Below are positions 1-8,836 of a stretch of 64,000 nucleotides of DNA, piece after piece; the first letter of the stretch is position 1; each line of letters starts with the position of its first letter. This DNA is from Edaphobacter aggregans (GTDB lineage Bacteria; Acidobacteriota; Terriglobia; Terriglobales; Acidobacteriaceae). The notes under the pieces are model-generated. The model was given only the letters and a program-made list of their open reading frames with translations, ran no database searches and was not told the DNA's origin. Made by a program: the position numbers and the translations under genes. Location: assembly GCA_022736715.1 (NCBI GenBank), contig DZDJ01000011.1, forward strand, positions 1 through 64,000, in the 5' to 3' direction.

Positions 1-62
1 AGAGAACCTCGAAGGCTGGAGGCTGGAAATCCCATGTCTGAAAATCCAGACATGGAGCACCC
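1..62. repeat. 62-bp direct repeat, copy 1
   Basis: This stretch recurs almost letter for letter at 426-487. It contains a small hairpin (CATGTCTG, six-base loop, CAGACATG). Its 3' edge (GGAGCACCCA) also reappears inverted near 381-393, so the spacer mixes direct and inverted duplication. No coding frame uses it. Copies separated by about 360 bp suggest a local duplication or paired members of a dispersed intergenic repeat family. Confidence 0.8.
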
Positions 63-123
63 AGTTGGTTCATTTTTCTTTTCGGAGACCTTGGGCGACC
101 CGCCAGCTTGTGTTGCGAGACGG

Positions 124-293
124 TCGTGTTAAGGGCACGGCTTCAGCCGTGCCGATGAAGCTGCTTGATGGAAGGGGCTTCAGCCCCTGAGGTACAGGGA
201 TGTGACTTACTGTCAGAAGGCACCTCAGCGGCTAAAGCCGTACAGATTTCAATGCTCTACGGCATGGCTGAAGCCATGCCCTTAACACAACGC
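124..293. repeat. REP/BIME-like palindromic cassette
   Basis: The outer arms (about 124-153 and 262-293) are near-perfect inverted copies of each other. Each is itself a palindrome built on GGCACGGCTTCAGCCGTGCC or GGCATGGCTGAAGCCATGCC next to TTAAGGGC. Two further short palindromes lie between them (GGGGCTTCAGCCCC near 175-190 and CGGCTAAAGCCG near 229-240). Paired palindromes in an intergenic space are typical of REP/BIME elements moved by RAYT transposases; no such transposase is in the window. Confidence 0.65.
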
Positions 294-392
294 CCTATGC
301 AGGGGTCTGCATGTGACAGGTCATAGACAGATTCGTTTCTGACCGGTGAGTGGCTCAGGTCTCATGGTGTGCTACCAACTGAATTGGGTGCT

Positions 393-416
393 CCACATCT
401 CGATTTTGAGATGTGG
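393..416. other. Intergenic hairpin in the 1-551 spacer
   Basis: A perfect 9-bp stem (CCACATCTC / GAGATGTGG) encloses a 6-base loop just before the second direct repeat. The whole 1-551 stretch holds repeats and hairpins only; I see no convincing gene, because the open frames lack a ribosome binding site and run through the repeats. Confidence 0.55.
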
Positions 417-425
417 GAGGGAAGC

Positions 426-487
426 AGAGAACCTCGAAGGCTGGAGGCTGGAAATCCCATGTCTGAAAATCCAGACATGGGGCACCC
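426..487. repeat. 62-bp direct repeat, copy 2
   Basis: Second copy of the repeat at 1-62, in the same orientation and with the same internal hairpin. It differs at one base near its 3' end (GACATGGGGCACCC against GACATGGAGCACCC). It lies about 65 bp from the 3' end of the M20 peptidase gene, which reads towards it. Confidence 0.8.
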
Positions 488-551
488 GCATACGATTCTG
501 ATAGACAAATAGTCAATTCACCAATTGGATTAGTCGGTATTTTTGCGGCAA

Positions 552-1805
552 TCAATCTGCGGCGATGGGTTGCATGGCTGCGGAGGATTGGCACTGGTCG
601 AGCAGCAGCAGCAGGATGCGGCGCAGGGCGAGTTCGCGGCCGGTGGGGTCGTACCATTCCTGGCGGGTGTGGGTGCCTCCGCCGGTGCCGCCGGCGCCGA
701 TGCAGAGGGCTTCGCGGCCGAGGGAGAGCGGAATGTTGGCGTCGGTGGAGCTGATGCGTGGTTCTGTGCGCAGGCCCAGGTGGCGGTCTACGGCGCGGAT
801 GGATTGCAGGATGGGCGCGTCTTCCGGCAGGGTAGCGGCCGGGCGATGGCCCATGGTCTGAATGCGGAAGGCGAGCGGCCCGCGGCCACGGGCGGCTGCG
901 GTAAGGTTGGCGCTGAGGACGGCGTCCTCGACGGCGCGGTGCAGCAGCACCTCCAGCCGGATGAGCTGTTCGGGATCGGTGGAGCGCAGGTCTACCTGGG
1001 CAGAGGCTGACTCTGGAATGGAGTTGACCGAGGTGCCGCCCTGAATGACGCCGACGTTGAGCGTGGTGCGCGGGTTGCCGGGCAGCTCAAGGTTGGAGAG
1101 CGTGGCCAGTGCGCGGCTGAGGACCAGAATGGGGTTGGGCGAGGCGGAGTCTGTCCACGAATGGCCGCCCGGCCCCTGCAGCAGCACATGGAAGCGGCGG
1201 CTGCCGAGGGCGTGGGTCACGACGGTTTCAGTGCCGCTGCCATCGAGCACAATGGTGCTGCCGATGCGCTCCTTGTAGGGCGAGCGTTGGAAGAGGTGGC
1301 GCATGCCGCGGAGGTTGCCTTCGCCCTCTTCGCCGACGTTACCTGCGAAAAGAATAGTGCAGGCGGGCTTGATCTGTGTGTGCTTCAGCGCGGCGGCCAG
1401 ACCCAGCAAGGCGGTGACGCCGGCGGCGTTGTCGCAGGCGCCGGGGGCCAGAATGCGGTCACCATCTTCGAGCGGCTCGACGGGCGTTCCGGCTGGGAAG
1501 ACGGTGTCAATGTGTGCGGAGAGCAGCACGCAGGTGGTGTCGTCGGTGCCGGGGAGTTCGGCGAGCACGTTGCCTTCAGGGTCAGGATGGGCATTGCTGA
1601 GGCCAAGGCCCTCGAACTGCTGGCGGAGCCACTCGGCGCGGGTGCGCTCCTGAAAGGGCGGCGCGGGAATGCTGATGAGTTTCAACTGCCAGTCGCGCAA
1701 CTGCTTCTCATGCAGGTGCAGCCACTGAAATGCCTGGTGTACGCGTGGCTGGGATGCCAGTTGGCTGATGCGTTGATAGGCCGACGATGCGAAGGAGGTA
1801 ATCAT
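552..1805 (-). CDS. M20-family metallopeptidase
   Basis: The 417-residue protein has the layout of the M20 dipeptidase/deacylase family. The first metal ligand sits in SAHIDTVFP, the bridging Asp in APGACDNAAGV, the catalytic base region in GEEGEGNLRG, the dimerisation-domain GGHS and GTSVNSIP motifs in the middle, and the last His in GGGTHTRQEWYD. Members hydrolyse a peptide or N-acyl bond with two zinc ions. No signal peptide is evident, so it is probably cytosolic. It lies 49 bp downstream of truA on the same strand and may be co-transcribed with it. The substrate cannot be told from sequence; peptidase T-like tripeptidase or carboxypeptidase activity are options. Confidence 0.88.
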   Translation of the reverse strand: MITSFASSAYQRISQLASQPRVHQAFQWLHLHEKQLRDWQLKLISIPAPPFQERTRAEWLRQQFEGLGLSNAHPDPEGNVLAELPGTDDTTCVLLSAHIDTVFPAGTPVEPLEDGDRILAPGACDNAAGVTALLGLAAALKHTQIKPACTILFAGNVGEEGEGNLRGMRHLFQRSPYKERIGSTIVLDGSGTETVVTHALGSRRFHVLLQGPGGHSWTDSASPNPILVLSRALATLSNLELPGNPRTTLNVGVIQGGTSVNSIPESASAQVDLRSTDPEQLIRLEVLLHRAVEDAVLSANLTAAARGRGPLAFRIQTMGHRPAATLPEDAPILQSIRAVDRHLGLRTEPRISSTDANIPLSLGREALCIGAGGTGGGTHTRQEWYDPTGRELALRRILLLLLDQCQSSAAMQPIAAD

Positions 1806-1854
1806 GGTAGCCAGCAGCTATATTAAGCATCGCATGGAACGGCGATGCGGGTCA

Positions 1855-2658
1855 TCAGTAGCCGACGTGCATCAGAAAAAGGCCGCTGGCGGGTGCGGTC
1901 GGTCCGGCGGCAGAGCGATTCTGCGCGGCCAGGATGCGCGGCAGGTCGGCCGGGGTAAGGCGTCCGCAGCCAACTTCTATAAATGTGCCCGCCAGATTGC
2001 GCACCATGTGGTGCAGGAAGCCATTTCCGCAGACGGAATAACGCAGCAATTGGCCGCCGGGGCAGGGCCCGCTGCTCCATTGCGAGGAGTAAATGGTGCG
2101 GGCGTTGCTGGCTTCGAGCGGCTCGCCGGTTTGCGCGGCAGTGCGGGTGCTCCGGTCAGGATCGCTTGCGGCAAAAGAGGAGAAATCGTGCTCCCCGAGG
2201 ACGCATTGCGCAGCCTGTTGCATGGCGGCGAGGTCGAGATTCCAGCGGCAGACGTGGACGTAGCGGGCGAGCGTGGGCGGGCAGATGCCAGCGGTGAAGA
2301 TGCGGTACTCGTAGGTCTTCTGGCGGACGCTGTGGCGTGCATGGAAGCCCGGCGGCACTTCTTCGATGGAAAGGATGCGGATGCCGGGCGGCAGTGCGCG
2401 GTTGAGGGCATGATGCAGGTTTTCCACAGGGATGGTGGCGTCGAGCGCAAAGGAGGCCACCTGTCCTTCGGCGTGGACGCCGGCGTCGGTGCGTCCGGAG
2501 CCCTGGGGCAGAACGGTTTTGCCGGTAATGCGGGTGATGGCCCCGGCCAGAAGGCCCTGCACGGTGGGCAGTCCGGGCTGCACCTGCCAGCCGTGAAGGT
2601 CCGTGCCGTCGTAGGCAAGCACCAGCTTCCAGTTATGTTGTGTCGCGTTGCTGCACAT
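1855..2658 (-). CDS. truA: tRNA pseudouridine synthase A (TruA)
   Basis: 267 residues, the usual length of TruA, which isomerises U38-U40 in the anticodon arm of many tRNAs. The N-terminus carries the family pattern LAYDGTDLHGWQ, and the catalytic Asp lies in GRTDAGVHA. Further conserved blocks are KTYEYRI and NGFLHHMVRNL near the C-terminus. The ATG at 2658 sits next to the family's expected N-terminus, although no strong Shine-Dalgarno is visible. The upstream spacer is shared with the divergent TolC-family gene. Confidence 0.95.
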   Translation of the reverse strand: MCSNATQHNWKLVLAYDGTDLHGWQVQPGLPTVQGLLAGAITRITGKTVLPQGSGRTDAGVHAEGQVASFALDATIPVENLHHALNRALPPGIRILSIEEVPPGFHARHSVRQKTYEYRIFTAGICPPTLARYVHVCRWNLDLAAMQQAAQCVLGEHDFSSFAASDPDRSTRTAAQTGEPLEASNARTIYSSQWSSGPCPGGQLLRYSVCGNGFLHHMVRNLAGTFIEVGCGRLTPADLPRILAAQNRSAAGPTAPASGLFLMHVGY

Positions 2659-3039
2659 GCGGTTCTTTACAGTATCGCCGAAAGCAGATGTGCTGGGGAA
2701 AAGCGGTTGGGACGGCAGAGGGCTGCGATATACTCAAACCTTCGCACGAAGAAGCATGGCGCTGGACGCTTGAGTGCCGGGGCGATGTTGTCCCGGAGAG
2801 GGAAGCACTGTTTGCACTTCGCCGGGAGTGAGACTGTCCGGCGAGAGGGAATTTCTGCTTCTCCGGAAGAATTGCGGGAACGGATCGTATGCTGGATGCG
2901 TATGGACAGCCAGCAACCGCTCTTTCGGCAGGTGTTGCCCGGAATGGGCGATGCGGAAAAGAAAAAAAGAGTCGTAAAGCACGGCCGTGGCGTCAGGTGC
3001 TGTATAGCAATTTTTGAGTGAGAGATCAGTGAAGCTGTC
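2659..3039. other. Divergent intergenic region truA / TolC-family gene
   Basis: About 380 bases between the divergent starts of truA and the outer-membrane protein gene. Several short frames are open on both strands, but none has family features or a ribosome binding site. I take it to hold the promoters of both flanking genes; no clear -35/-10 pair stands out. Confidence 0.5.
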
Positions 3040-5163
3040 ATGCAGACGGCGATTGAATTCCCTGGCAGGCAACAGTTGGAGAATAACGTGAGATTAAGGG
3101 ACTTGCAGACAGCAGCAGCCATATCCCTGCTGCTGATGGGTACGATGCCGCAAGGCATGGCGCAACAGGCAGCCGCGGCGCAAACCAGCACATCGGCCAT
3201 GCAGGCGGCTTTGCCAACCGCACCACAACCACACTATACAGAGCCGCTCTTCCTGCGGAGCACTGCGGTGGATTACAGCAAGCCGAAGAGCTTTCTGGCG
3301 ATGCCGTGGTCGCCGTATACGGTGACGCATGTTCCGGCTCCGCAGTTGGGCAACATGCCGCGGCTGGATTCCCTGCTGCACGACGGGAAGATTTACCTGA
3401 GCCTGAGCGATGCGATTACGCTGGCGCTGGAAAATAACCTGGACATCGCCATTGCACGCTATAACCTGGACATTGCCGACACCGATCTGCTGCGCGCCAA
3501 GGCGGGAGCCAGCCTGCGTGGCGTTTCCACGGGCCTGGTGACGGGCACAATGGGCGGCACGACCTCGACGATTACGTCTGGCGGCGGGCCGGGTGGAACG
3601 ACGAGCGGCGCTGCGGGGGCTGGCACGGGCAGTTCCGGCCTGGTGCTGAGCACCAATGGCGCAGGCCCTACGCCGGCGACGCTGGATCCAACGATAACCG
3701 GCACGCTGCAATTGGAGCGCGCGCGCACGCCACAGCTCTTTACGCTGTTCAATGGCGCGTACTACGGGCAGAACACGGACACGTATAACTTTGCCTACAA
3801 CCAGGGTTTCAAGAGCGGTACTGCGCTGGCGGTGACCTTCAACAACTCGCGTGAGACCAGCACGAGCGCGTTCAATGCGTTGCAGCCTGTGCTGCAATCG
3901 AGCTTCCAGGCCAAAGTGACACAGCACCTGCTGCAGGGCTTTGGCTGGTTTGTGAATACACGGTTTATTGTGCAGGCCAAGAACGACCGCAGGATTACAG
4001 ACTCCGCATTCCGCCAGCAGATTTTATACACGGTGAACCAGGTGGAGAACATCTACTGGGCTTTGGTGAGCGCGTATGAGGATGAGCAGGCCAAGGAGCG
4101 CGCGCTGGCCCAGTCGACGCAACTGGATGAAGATGATCGCAAGCAGCTGAAGATTGGCACGCTGGCTCCGCTGGATGTGGTGAACGCGGACAGCCAGGTG
4201 GCATCGGACAAGCAGGCGCTGATAGCATCTCAGACCAACCTGGAATACCAGCAGCTGGTGATGAAGCAGGCGGTGGCCCGCAATCTGGAAGATTCGGTTC
4301 TGTCGGCTGCGCCGGTGATTCCGACCGATCGTGTGAGCCTGGTGCCGTTGCCGGAAGAAACGGAGCCGGTGGACCAGTTGGTGCGGCAGGCCTATGCCAA
4401 CAATCCGCAGGTGGAACAGGCAATGCTGACGCTGAAGAATGATTCGTTGACGCTGAAGGCAGTGAAAAATGGACTGCTGCCGACGGTGGATGTGTACGGC
4501 TTCTATGGCGCGACGGCAATTGGCGGTAAGCAGACGGAAGGGTGTAATGACCCCACCAGCGGATTTGCAGGGCAGTGCCCGGCATCGGCCGGGTACGGGA
4601 CGGTCTTCTCGCACATGTTCAACAGCACGGGGCCGGACAAGGGCGCTGGCATCTCGATCAATATCCCGCTGCGCAACCGGGTAGCCCAGGCAGACCAGGC
4701 GCGTTCGCAGCTGGAATATCGCCAGGCGCAGCTCCGCCTGCAACAGATCTATACGCAGATTCGCATGCAGGTGATCAACGGACAGTATGCGCTGACCAAT
4801 GACCGGGCGCAGGTGCAGGCGGCCACAGCGGCGCGGGATTATGCGTCGCAGAGCCTGGAGGCAGAGAAGAAGAAGCTGCGTCTGGGGGCCTCGACCACGG
4901 CCAATGTATTGCAGCAGGAGCGCAATCTGGCGACAGCAGAGAACAACCTGATCTCGGCAACGGCGGCTTATGCCAAGGACCGTGCGGCGTTGACGGAAGT
5001 GCTGGCCAATACGCTGGACAAGTACGGAATCAGTCTGCCGGATGCGACGACAGGCCAGTTGTCGCAGTTGCCAGCGATTCCGGGGCTGCAAAAGCCGCAG
5101 CCGGAACCACCGGCGGGGCCGCTGCATGTGACTCCGGGGACGGAGCCGCCAACCTCGAACTAA
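3040..5163 (+). CDS. TolC-family outer membrane efflux protein
   Basis: Outer-membrane-channel family protein of up to 707 residues. A better start may be the GTG at 3088, which follows a GGAG box by seven bases and leaves RLRDLQTAAAISLLLMGTMP as a clean signal peptide. Two long coiled-coil OEP repeats follow (about residues 130-460 and 490-670), with the typical ALENNLDIAIARYNLDIAD start of the first repeat. Between them and the N-terminus lies a Gly/Thr/Ser-rich stretch (about residues 165-215) unusual for TolC. No pump gene is adjacent, so its partner must be elsewhere. A hairpin terminator follows directly. Confidence 0.87.
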   Translation: MQTAIEFPGRQQLENNVRLRDLQTAAAISLLLMGTMPQGMAQQAAAAQTSTSAMQAALPTAPQPHYTEPLFLRSTAVDYSKPKSFLAMPWSPYTVTHVPAPQLGNMPRLDSLLHDGKIYLSLSDAITLALENNLDIAIARYNLDIADTDLLRAKAGASLRGVSTGLVTGTMGGTTSTITSGGGPGGTTSGAAGAGTGSSGLVLSTNGAGPTPATLDPTITGTLQLERARTPQLFTLFNGAYYGQNTDTYNFAYNQGFKSGTALAVTFNNSRETSTSAFNALQPVLQSSFQAKVTQHLLQGFGWFVNTRFIVQAKNDRRITDSAFRQQILYTVNQVENIYWALVSAYEDEQAKERALAQSTQLDEDDRKQLKIGTLAPLDVVNADSQVASDKQALIASQTNLEYQQLVMKQAVARNLEDSVLSAAPVIPTDRVSLVPLPEETEPVDQLVRQAYANNPQVEQAMLTLKNDSLTLKAVKNGLLPTVDVYGFYGATAIGGKQTEGCNDPTSGFAGQCPASAGYGTVFSHMFNSTGPDKGAGISINIPLRNRVAQADQARSQLEYRQAQLRLQQIYTQIRMQVINGQYALTNDRAQVQAATAARDYASQSLEAEKKKLRLGASTTANVLQQERNLATAENNLISATAAYAKDRAALTEVLANTLDKYGISLPDATTGQLSQLPAIPGLQKPQPEPPAGPLHVTPGTEPPTSN

Positions 5164-5183
5164 GTTTGTACTGGTTCGCAAGA

Positions 5184-5209
5184 AAAAGCCCGGTGATGGC
5201 CGGGCTTTT
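5184..5209. terminator. Bidirectional Rho-independent terminator
   Basis: AAAAGCCCGG, a TGATGG loop, then CCGGGCTTTT: a stem flanked by A and T runs on both sides. It lies between the convergent ends of the TolC-family gene (5163) and aroA (5231) and can serve both. Confidence 0.88.
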
Positions 5210-5230
5210 CCTTGTCAGCAAGGATGGAGA

Positions 5231-6538
5231 TCAGCGCTCGCTGATGCGGTCGAGCAGTGCGTAGAACTCAGGGAAGGAGATTCCTGCGGCCTCTGCGCCG
5301 TGAATCTGGCTTTCTCCCTGGGCGCGGAGAGCGGCAACAGAGAAGGCCATGGCAATACGGTGGTCGCCGCCGGAATGGATCTCTGCGCCGCGCAGTTGCT
5401 GTTTTCCCGGCACATCGAGACCGTCCTCATGTTCCGTGACTTCTGCACCCATCGCACGCAGGTTCTGGGCAACGAGGGCGATGCGGTCGGACTCCTTGAC
5501 GCGCAGTTCTTTGGCGTCGCGGATGCGGATGCCGTTGCGCGAGTATGGCGCAATGGCCGCGAGTACAGGAAGTTCATCGATGAGCTGGGCGGAGAGTGCG
5601 CCGGAAAGTTCGGCTCCGGCAAGGCCACCGGCCGGAGCATTCACCTGAACGGTGCCAATCAGCTCGCCATTCTTCTCTTCCAGGTTCAGCACCTTGAACT
5701 TGGCGCCGAAGGTGGTGAGCACATCGAGCAGAGCCGCGCGGGTCGGGTTCATGCCGAGACCATCGAGCACCAGGTTGGAGTCCGGGAAGAGCACCGCTGC
5801 GCAGAGGAAAAAGGCGGCAGAGGACATATCGCCGGGAACGGCGGCCTGAATGGCGCGCAGCTTTTGTCCGCCGCGGACCTCGATCTTGTCCTGCGAGCGT
5901 GAAAGCTCGACGCCAAAGGCCCGCAGCGCCAGCTCGCCGTGGTCGCGCGTGCGAACGGCTTCATGCACGATGGTGGTTCCGCTGGCCTGGAAACCGGCGA
6001 AGAGCAGCGCGGTTTTTACCTGGGCGCTGGGGATGGGCGTGGCGTAGTCGATGCCGGTGAGCGGGCCACCGTAGACGGTGACGGGCGCGTGACCGTCGGT
6101 CAGCTCAATGCGGGCGCCCATAGCGGAGAGCGGCTTGCGGATGCGCTCCATGGGGCGGCGGCTGAGGGACTCATCGCCAAGGAGCACAAAGGTGTGCGGA
6201 TGTGGCGCAAGCAGGCCAGCCATCATGCGCATGGTGGAGCCGGAGTTGCCACAGTCGAGCGGACCGGCAGGGGCCTGGAATTGACCTGCGGTGCCGGTGA
6301 CCTCAATGGAGCCGTCTTCCTTGCGTTCCACTTTGGCGCCAAGGGCGGCAACGCAGCCAAGGCTGCTGGCGCAGTCGGCGCCGGTGGAGAAGTTGGTCAG
6401 CCGGGTGGTGCCTTCGGCAAGGCCCGCCAGCATGGCGTAGCGGTGCGAAATGCTCTTGTCGCCGGGCAGTTGCAGGCTGCCAAGAATGTTGCGCGCGGGC
6501 TTGATGGTCTGCGTGGTCGAAATGATAGAAGAAGACAT
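5231..6538 (-). CDS. aroA: 3-phosphoshikimate 1-carboxyvinyltransferase (EPSP synthase)
   Basis: 435 residues, a full-length EPSP synthase. It transfers the enolpyruvyl group of PEP to shikimate-3-phosphate, the sixth step of the shikimate pathway. Recognisable blocks, in order, are GDKSISHRYAML (substrate binding), GNSGSTMRMMAGLL, RRPMERIRKPL, the catalytic Asp in DELPVLAAIA, and KESDRIALVAQNLR. The protein is cytosolic. It is an isolated aro gene, since its neighbours are unrelated. The phosphatase gene upstream ends 122 bp away on the same strand. Confidence 0.96.
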   Translation of the reverse strand: MSSSIISTTQTIKPARNILGSLQLPGDKSISHRYAMLAGLAEGTTRLTNFSTGADCASSLGCVAALGAKVERKEDGSIEVTGTAGQFQAPAGPLDCGNSGSTMRMMAGLLAPHPHTFVLLGDESLSRRPMERIRKPLSAMGARIELTDGHAPVTVYGGPLTGIDYATPIPSAQVKTALLFAGFQASGTTIVHEAVRTRDHGELALRAFGVELSRSQDKIEVRGGQKLRAIQAAVPGDMSSAAFFLCAAVLFPDSNLVLDGLGMNPTRAALLDVLTTFGAKFKVLNLEEKNGELIGTVQVNAPAGGLAGAELSGALSAQLIDELPVLAAIAPYSRNGIRIRDAKELRVKESDRIALVAQNLRAMGAEVTEHEDGLDVPGKQQLRGAEIHSGGDHRIAMAFSVAALRAQGESQIHGAEAAGISFPEFYALLDRISER

Positions 6539-6660
6539 TCTGCTTGCGGAGGTCCCCTGGATTCTGTTGCCGGATTCAGCCTTCGGCTGAGCGCCTGCGG
6601 CTGTGTTCTGCTTCTATCGTAAAGGAGAATGCGGGAAGATGCTTGCCGAAGCCTGGGCGG

Positions 6661-8634
6661 TCAGGATTTTTCGCCCAGCACATGCAGCACAACGATGGTT
6701 TCATCGTCGAAGTGCTCAACGCCGTCCTGAAAGTCGTTGACGGCCTTCAGAATGGCTTCCACCATGCCTTTTGCCGAGGCCTTTTTGTTCGTGCGCAGCA
6801 CGGCGGCCAGCCGTTCGTTGCCAAACATCCCGCCAGCGGCGTTTTCCGCGTCAACGATGCCATCGGAGAAGAAAACGATGCTGTCTCCGGGCTGGGTGGA
6901 GAGGGTGAATTCCTCATATTTTATTTCCGGGAAGAGGCCCAGGGGGAAGCCTTCGGCCTGGATGATTTCGACTTCTCCGGCGCGGACGAAGATCGGCTGC
7001 ACGGAGCCGGCGTTGGCAATCTGCAGGGTCTGGTTCTGGTCATTCCACACGGCGTAGAGCATGGCGACGTATTGCGAATCGAGTTTGCGCTCCTGCAGGG
7101 CATCGTTCAGCTCGCTGAGCAACTGCGCAGGAGACAGCTCCTGTTGTGCCAGAGAGCGCATGATGCCGTTCACCAGTGCAGCGTAGAGGGCCGCCGGGGC
7201 GGCCTTGCCGCTCACATCGCCCACCATGATTGCCGAACGAGCGGCGCCATTTTCTGCGCTGTACTCAATGAAGTCGTACATGTCGCCGCCAATGGTGCGC
7301 GCGGGGATGAACTTTGCGGCCAGTTCGGCGTGCTCATGCCTGGGGGGCGTGGGCGGCAACAGACGGAGCTGTACCTGCCGGGCCATGGACAGGTCGCGCT
7401 CCAGCCGCTGTTCTTCCTCCGCTACGCGCTGGTAGAGGCGGGCGTTCTCCACGGAAATAGCTATTTGCGCGGCCAGTGTGCCCAACGTGCGGACGTGATC
7501 TTCGTTGTAGTAATTGGTGCGGGTGTGCTCCAGGTCCAGCACGCCGATCACTTTGCCTTTATAGATGAGCGGCACGGAAAGCTCGGAGCGCGTTTCCGGA
7601 TTCAGCAGGATGTAGCGTGCATCCTTGCGCACGTCCGGCACCAGAACCGGCATACGCTCCTGCGCTGCGATGCCGATGATGCCGGTACCAAGCGGAACTT
7701 TGCGGTCGATGGAGATGCGCTCGCCATACCGCGTGGAAAAGCGGTGTTCGAGCTGCTGCGTGCGCTCGTTGAGCAGCAGGATGGTGAACATCTGGAAGTC
7801 GATGACGCGCTTCATCAACTGGCCAATGCGCTCCAGCAGATCGTCGAGGTCGAGGATCGAGGTGAGTTCACGGCTGATGTCATTGAGCACGGCCAGCGTC
7901 TGCGCCTGACGGGAAATGCGCGTGTACAGGCGGGCATTTTCAATGGCAATGGCCATGCGCGAAGCGGTGAGCTCCAGCAGGTGCTGATGCTCCTGGGTAA
8001 AGTAGCCGATTTCTTCCGACTCAATGTCGATGACGCCGATGACCTTGTTTCTGGAGATGAGCGGCACGGCCAGTTCCGAACGCACGGCGGGATTAGCATT
8101 GATGTAGTTCTGGGAGGAGCGTACGTCCTGCACCAGAACGGCCTTGCGGCTCTGTGCGGCCTCGCCCACAACGCCCTGGCCAGGCTTGATGCGCATGCGT
8201 TCGATTTCCGGCAGATGGCCTGTCTGGAAGCGCATCCACATCTCCTGCGTGCGGTCGTTGATGAGCAGGATGGCAAAGATGCGGTAGTCGATGACGGCGC
8301 GCACCAGGTCGGCAACGCGGTGCATCAGTGTCTGCAGGTCGAGCGTAGTGTTCAACGCTTCGGCCAGCTGCATCAGAAAGTCGAGCTGGATGGGTGCTAC
8401 GCGGACGGTGGTTTTTGCCGGTGCGGTTCCAGTGGGGCGGTAGTCGCCTTCAAAGCTGATGCTGTGATCGCTGACAGAGGCCTCTGGGGAGGCAGAAGAA
8501 GTACCGGCCTGCTCTGGTTCCGACGTTGCAGCGGGCTGCTTTGCCGGGCCCTCCTCTGTGCTGGAAGCAGAGAGCGGCTCTTTTCGGGTTTTACCAGAAG
8601 GCTGTGTCATGGACAATTTCGGATGATACTCCAC
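6661..8634 (-). CDS. GAF-GAF-SpoIIE/RsbU-type serine phosphatase
   Basis: 657 residues. A low-complexity N-terminus (about 1-65) is followed by two consecutive GAF sensor domains (roughly 80-235 and 250-405), then a short helix and a PP2C/SpoIIE phosphatase domain (about 440-655). The phosphatase shows TIGGDMYDF, VGDVSGKAAPAALY and the late metal-binding SIVFFSDGIVDAEN. Such proteins dephosphorylate anti-sigma-factor antagonists in partner-switching stress pathways. No anti-sigma kinase or STAS antagonist is adjacent, so its target is unknown. The frame opens with GTG at 8634; an ATG at 8610 is an alternative start. Confidence 0.9.
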   Translation of the reverse strand: MEYHPKLSMTQPSGKTRKEPLSASSTEEGPAKQPAATSEPEQAGTSSASPEASVSDHSISFEGDYRPTGTAPAKTTVRVAPIQLDFLMQLAEALNTTLDLQTLMHRVADLVRAVIDYRIFAILLINDRTQEMWMRFQTGHLPEIERMRIKPGQGVVGEAAQSRKAVLVQDVRSSQNYINANPAVRSELAVPLISRNKVIGVIDIESEEIGYFTQEHQHLLELTASRMAIAIENARLYTRISRQAQTLAVLNDISRELTSILDLDDLLERIGQLMKRVIDFQMFTILLLNERTQQLEHRFSTRYGERISIDRKVPLGTGIIGIAAQERMPVLVPDVRKDARYILLNPETRSELSVPLIYKGKVIGVLDLEHTRTNYYNEDHVRTLGTLAAQIAISVENARLYQRVAEEEQRLERDLSMARQVQLRLLPPTPPRHEHAELAAKFIPARTIGGDMYDFIEYSAENGAARSAIMVGDVSGKAAPAALYAALVNGIMRSLAQQELSPAQLLSELNDALQERKLDSQYVAMLYAVWNDQNQTLQIANAGSVQPIFVRAGEVEIIQAEGFPLGLFPEIKYEEFTLSTQPGDSIVFFSDGIVDAENAAGGMFGNERLAAVLRTNKKASAKGMVEAILKAVNDFQDGVEHFDDETIVVLHVLGEKS

Positions 8635-8739
8635 CGGATACGCTCTGCCCCAGTGACTGCATTGGCAACATGTGCAAAATACGACCTCCTCCAGCTTATC
8701 GGGAAAGTGGAGTATGCGGGAAAGGGGACGGACCTGTGG

Positions 8740-8789
8740 AAAGAAAAATCAGAAGGCGGCCCTGAAGAGGAAAACGCCTCAGGGCTGCC
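8740..8789 (-). terminator. Probable terminator of deoC
   Basis: On the minus strand an 11-bp stem (GGCAGCCCTGA with TCAGGGCCGCC, one G-T pair) is followed within five bases by a T-rich run. It lies 48 bp after the deoC stop and ahead of the phosphatase gene. Confidence 0.6.
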
Positions 8790-8836
8790 TGGGATGCGAT
8801 AAGAATTTTGAGTGCTTTACAGCGGCTGGCAGTGCG

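Noticed and set aside
1804..3021. Plus-strand frame of 405 codons over truA
   Set aside because: Antisense of truA with no recognisable domain.
6544..8802. Long plus-strand frame of about 750 codons
   Set aside because: It is antisense to the GAF-GAF-phosphatase gene; no domain or ribosome binding site, and its composition mirrors the real gene.
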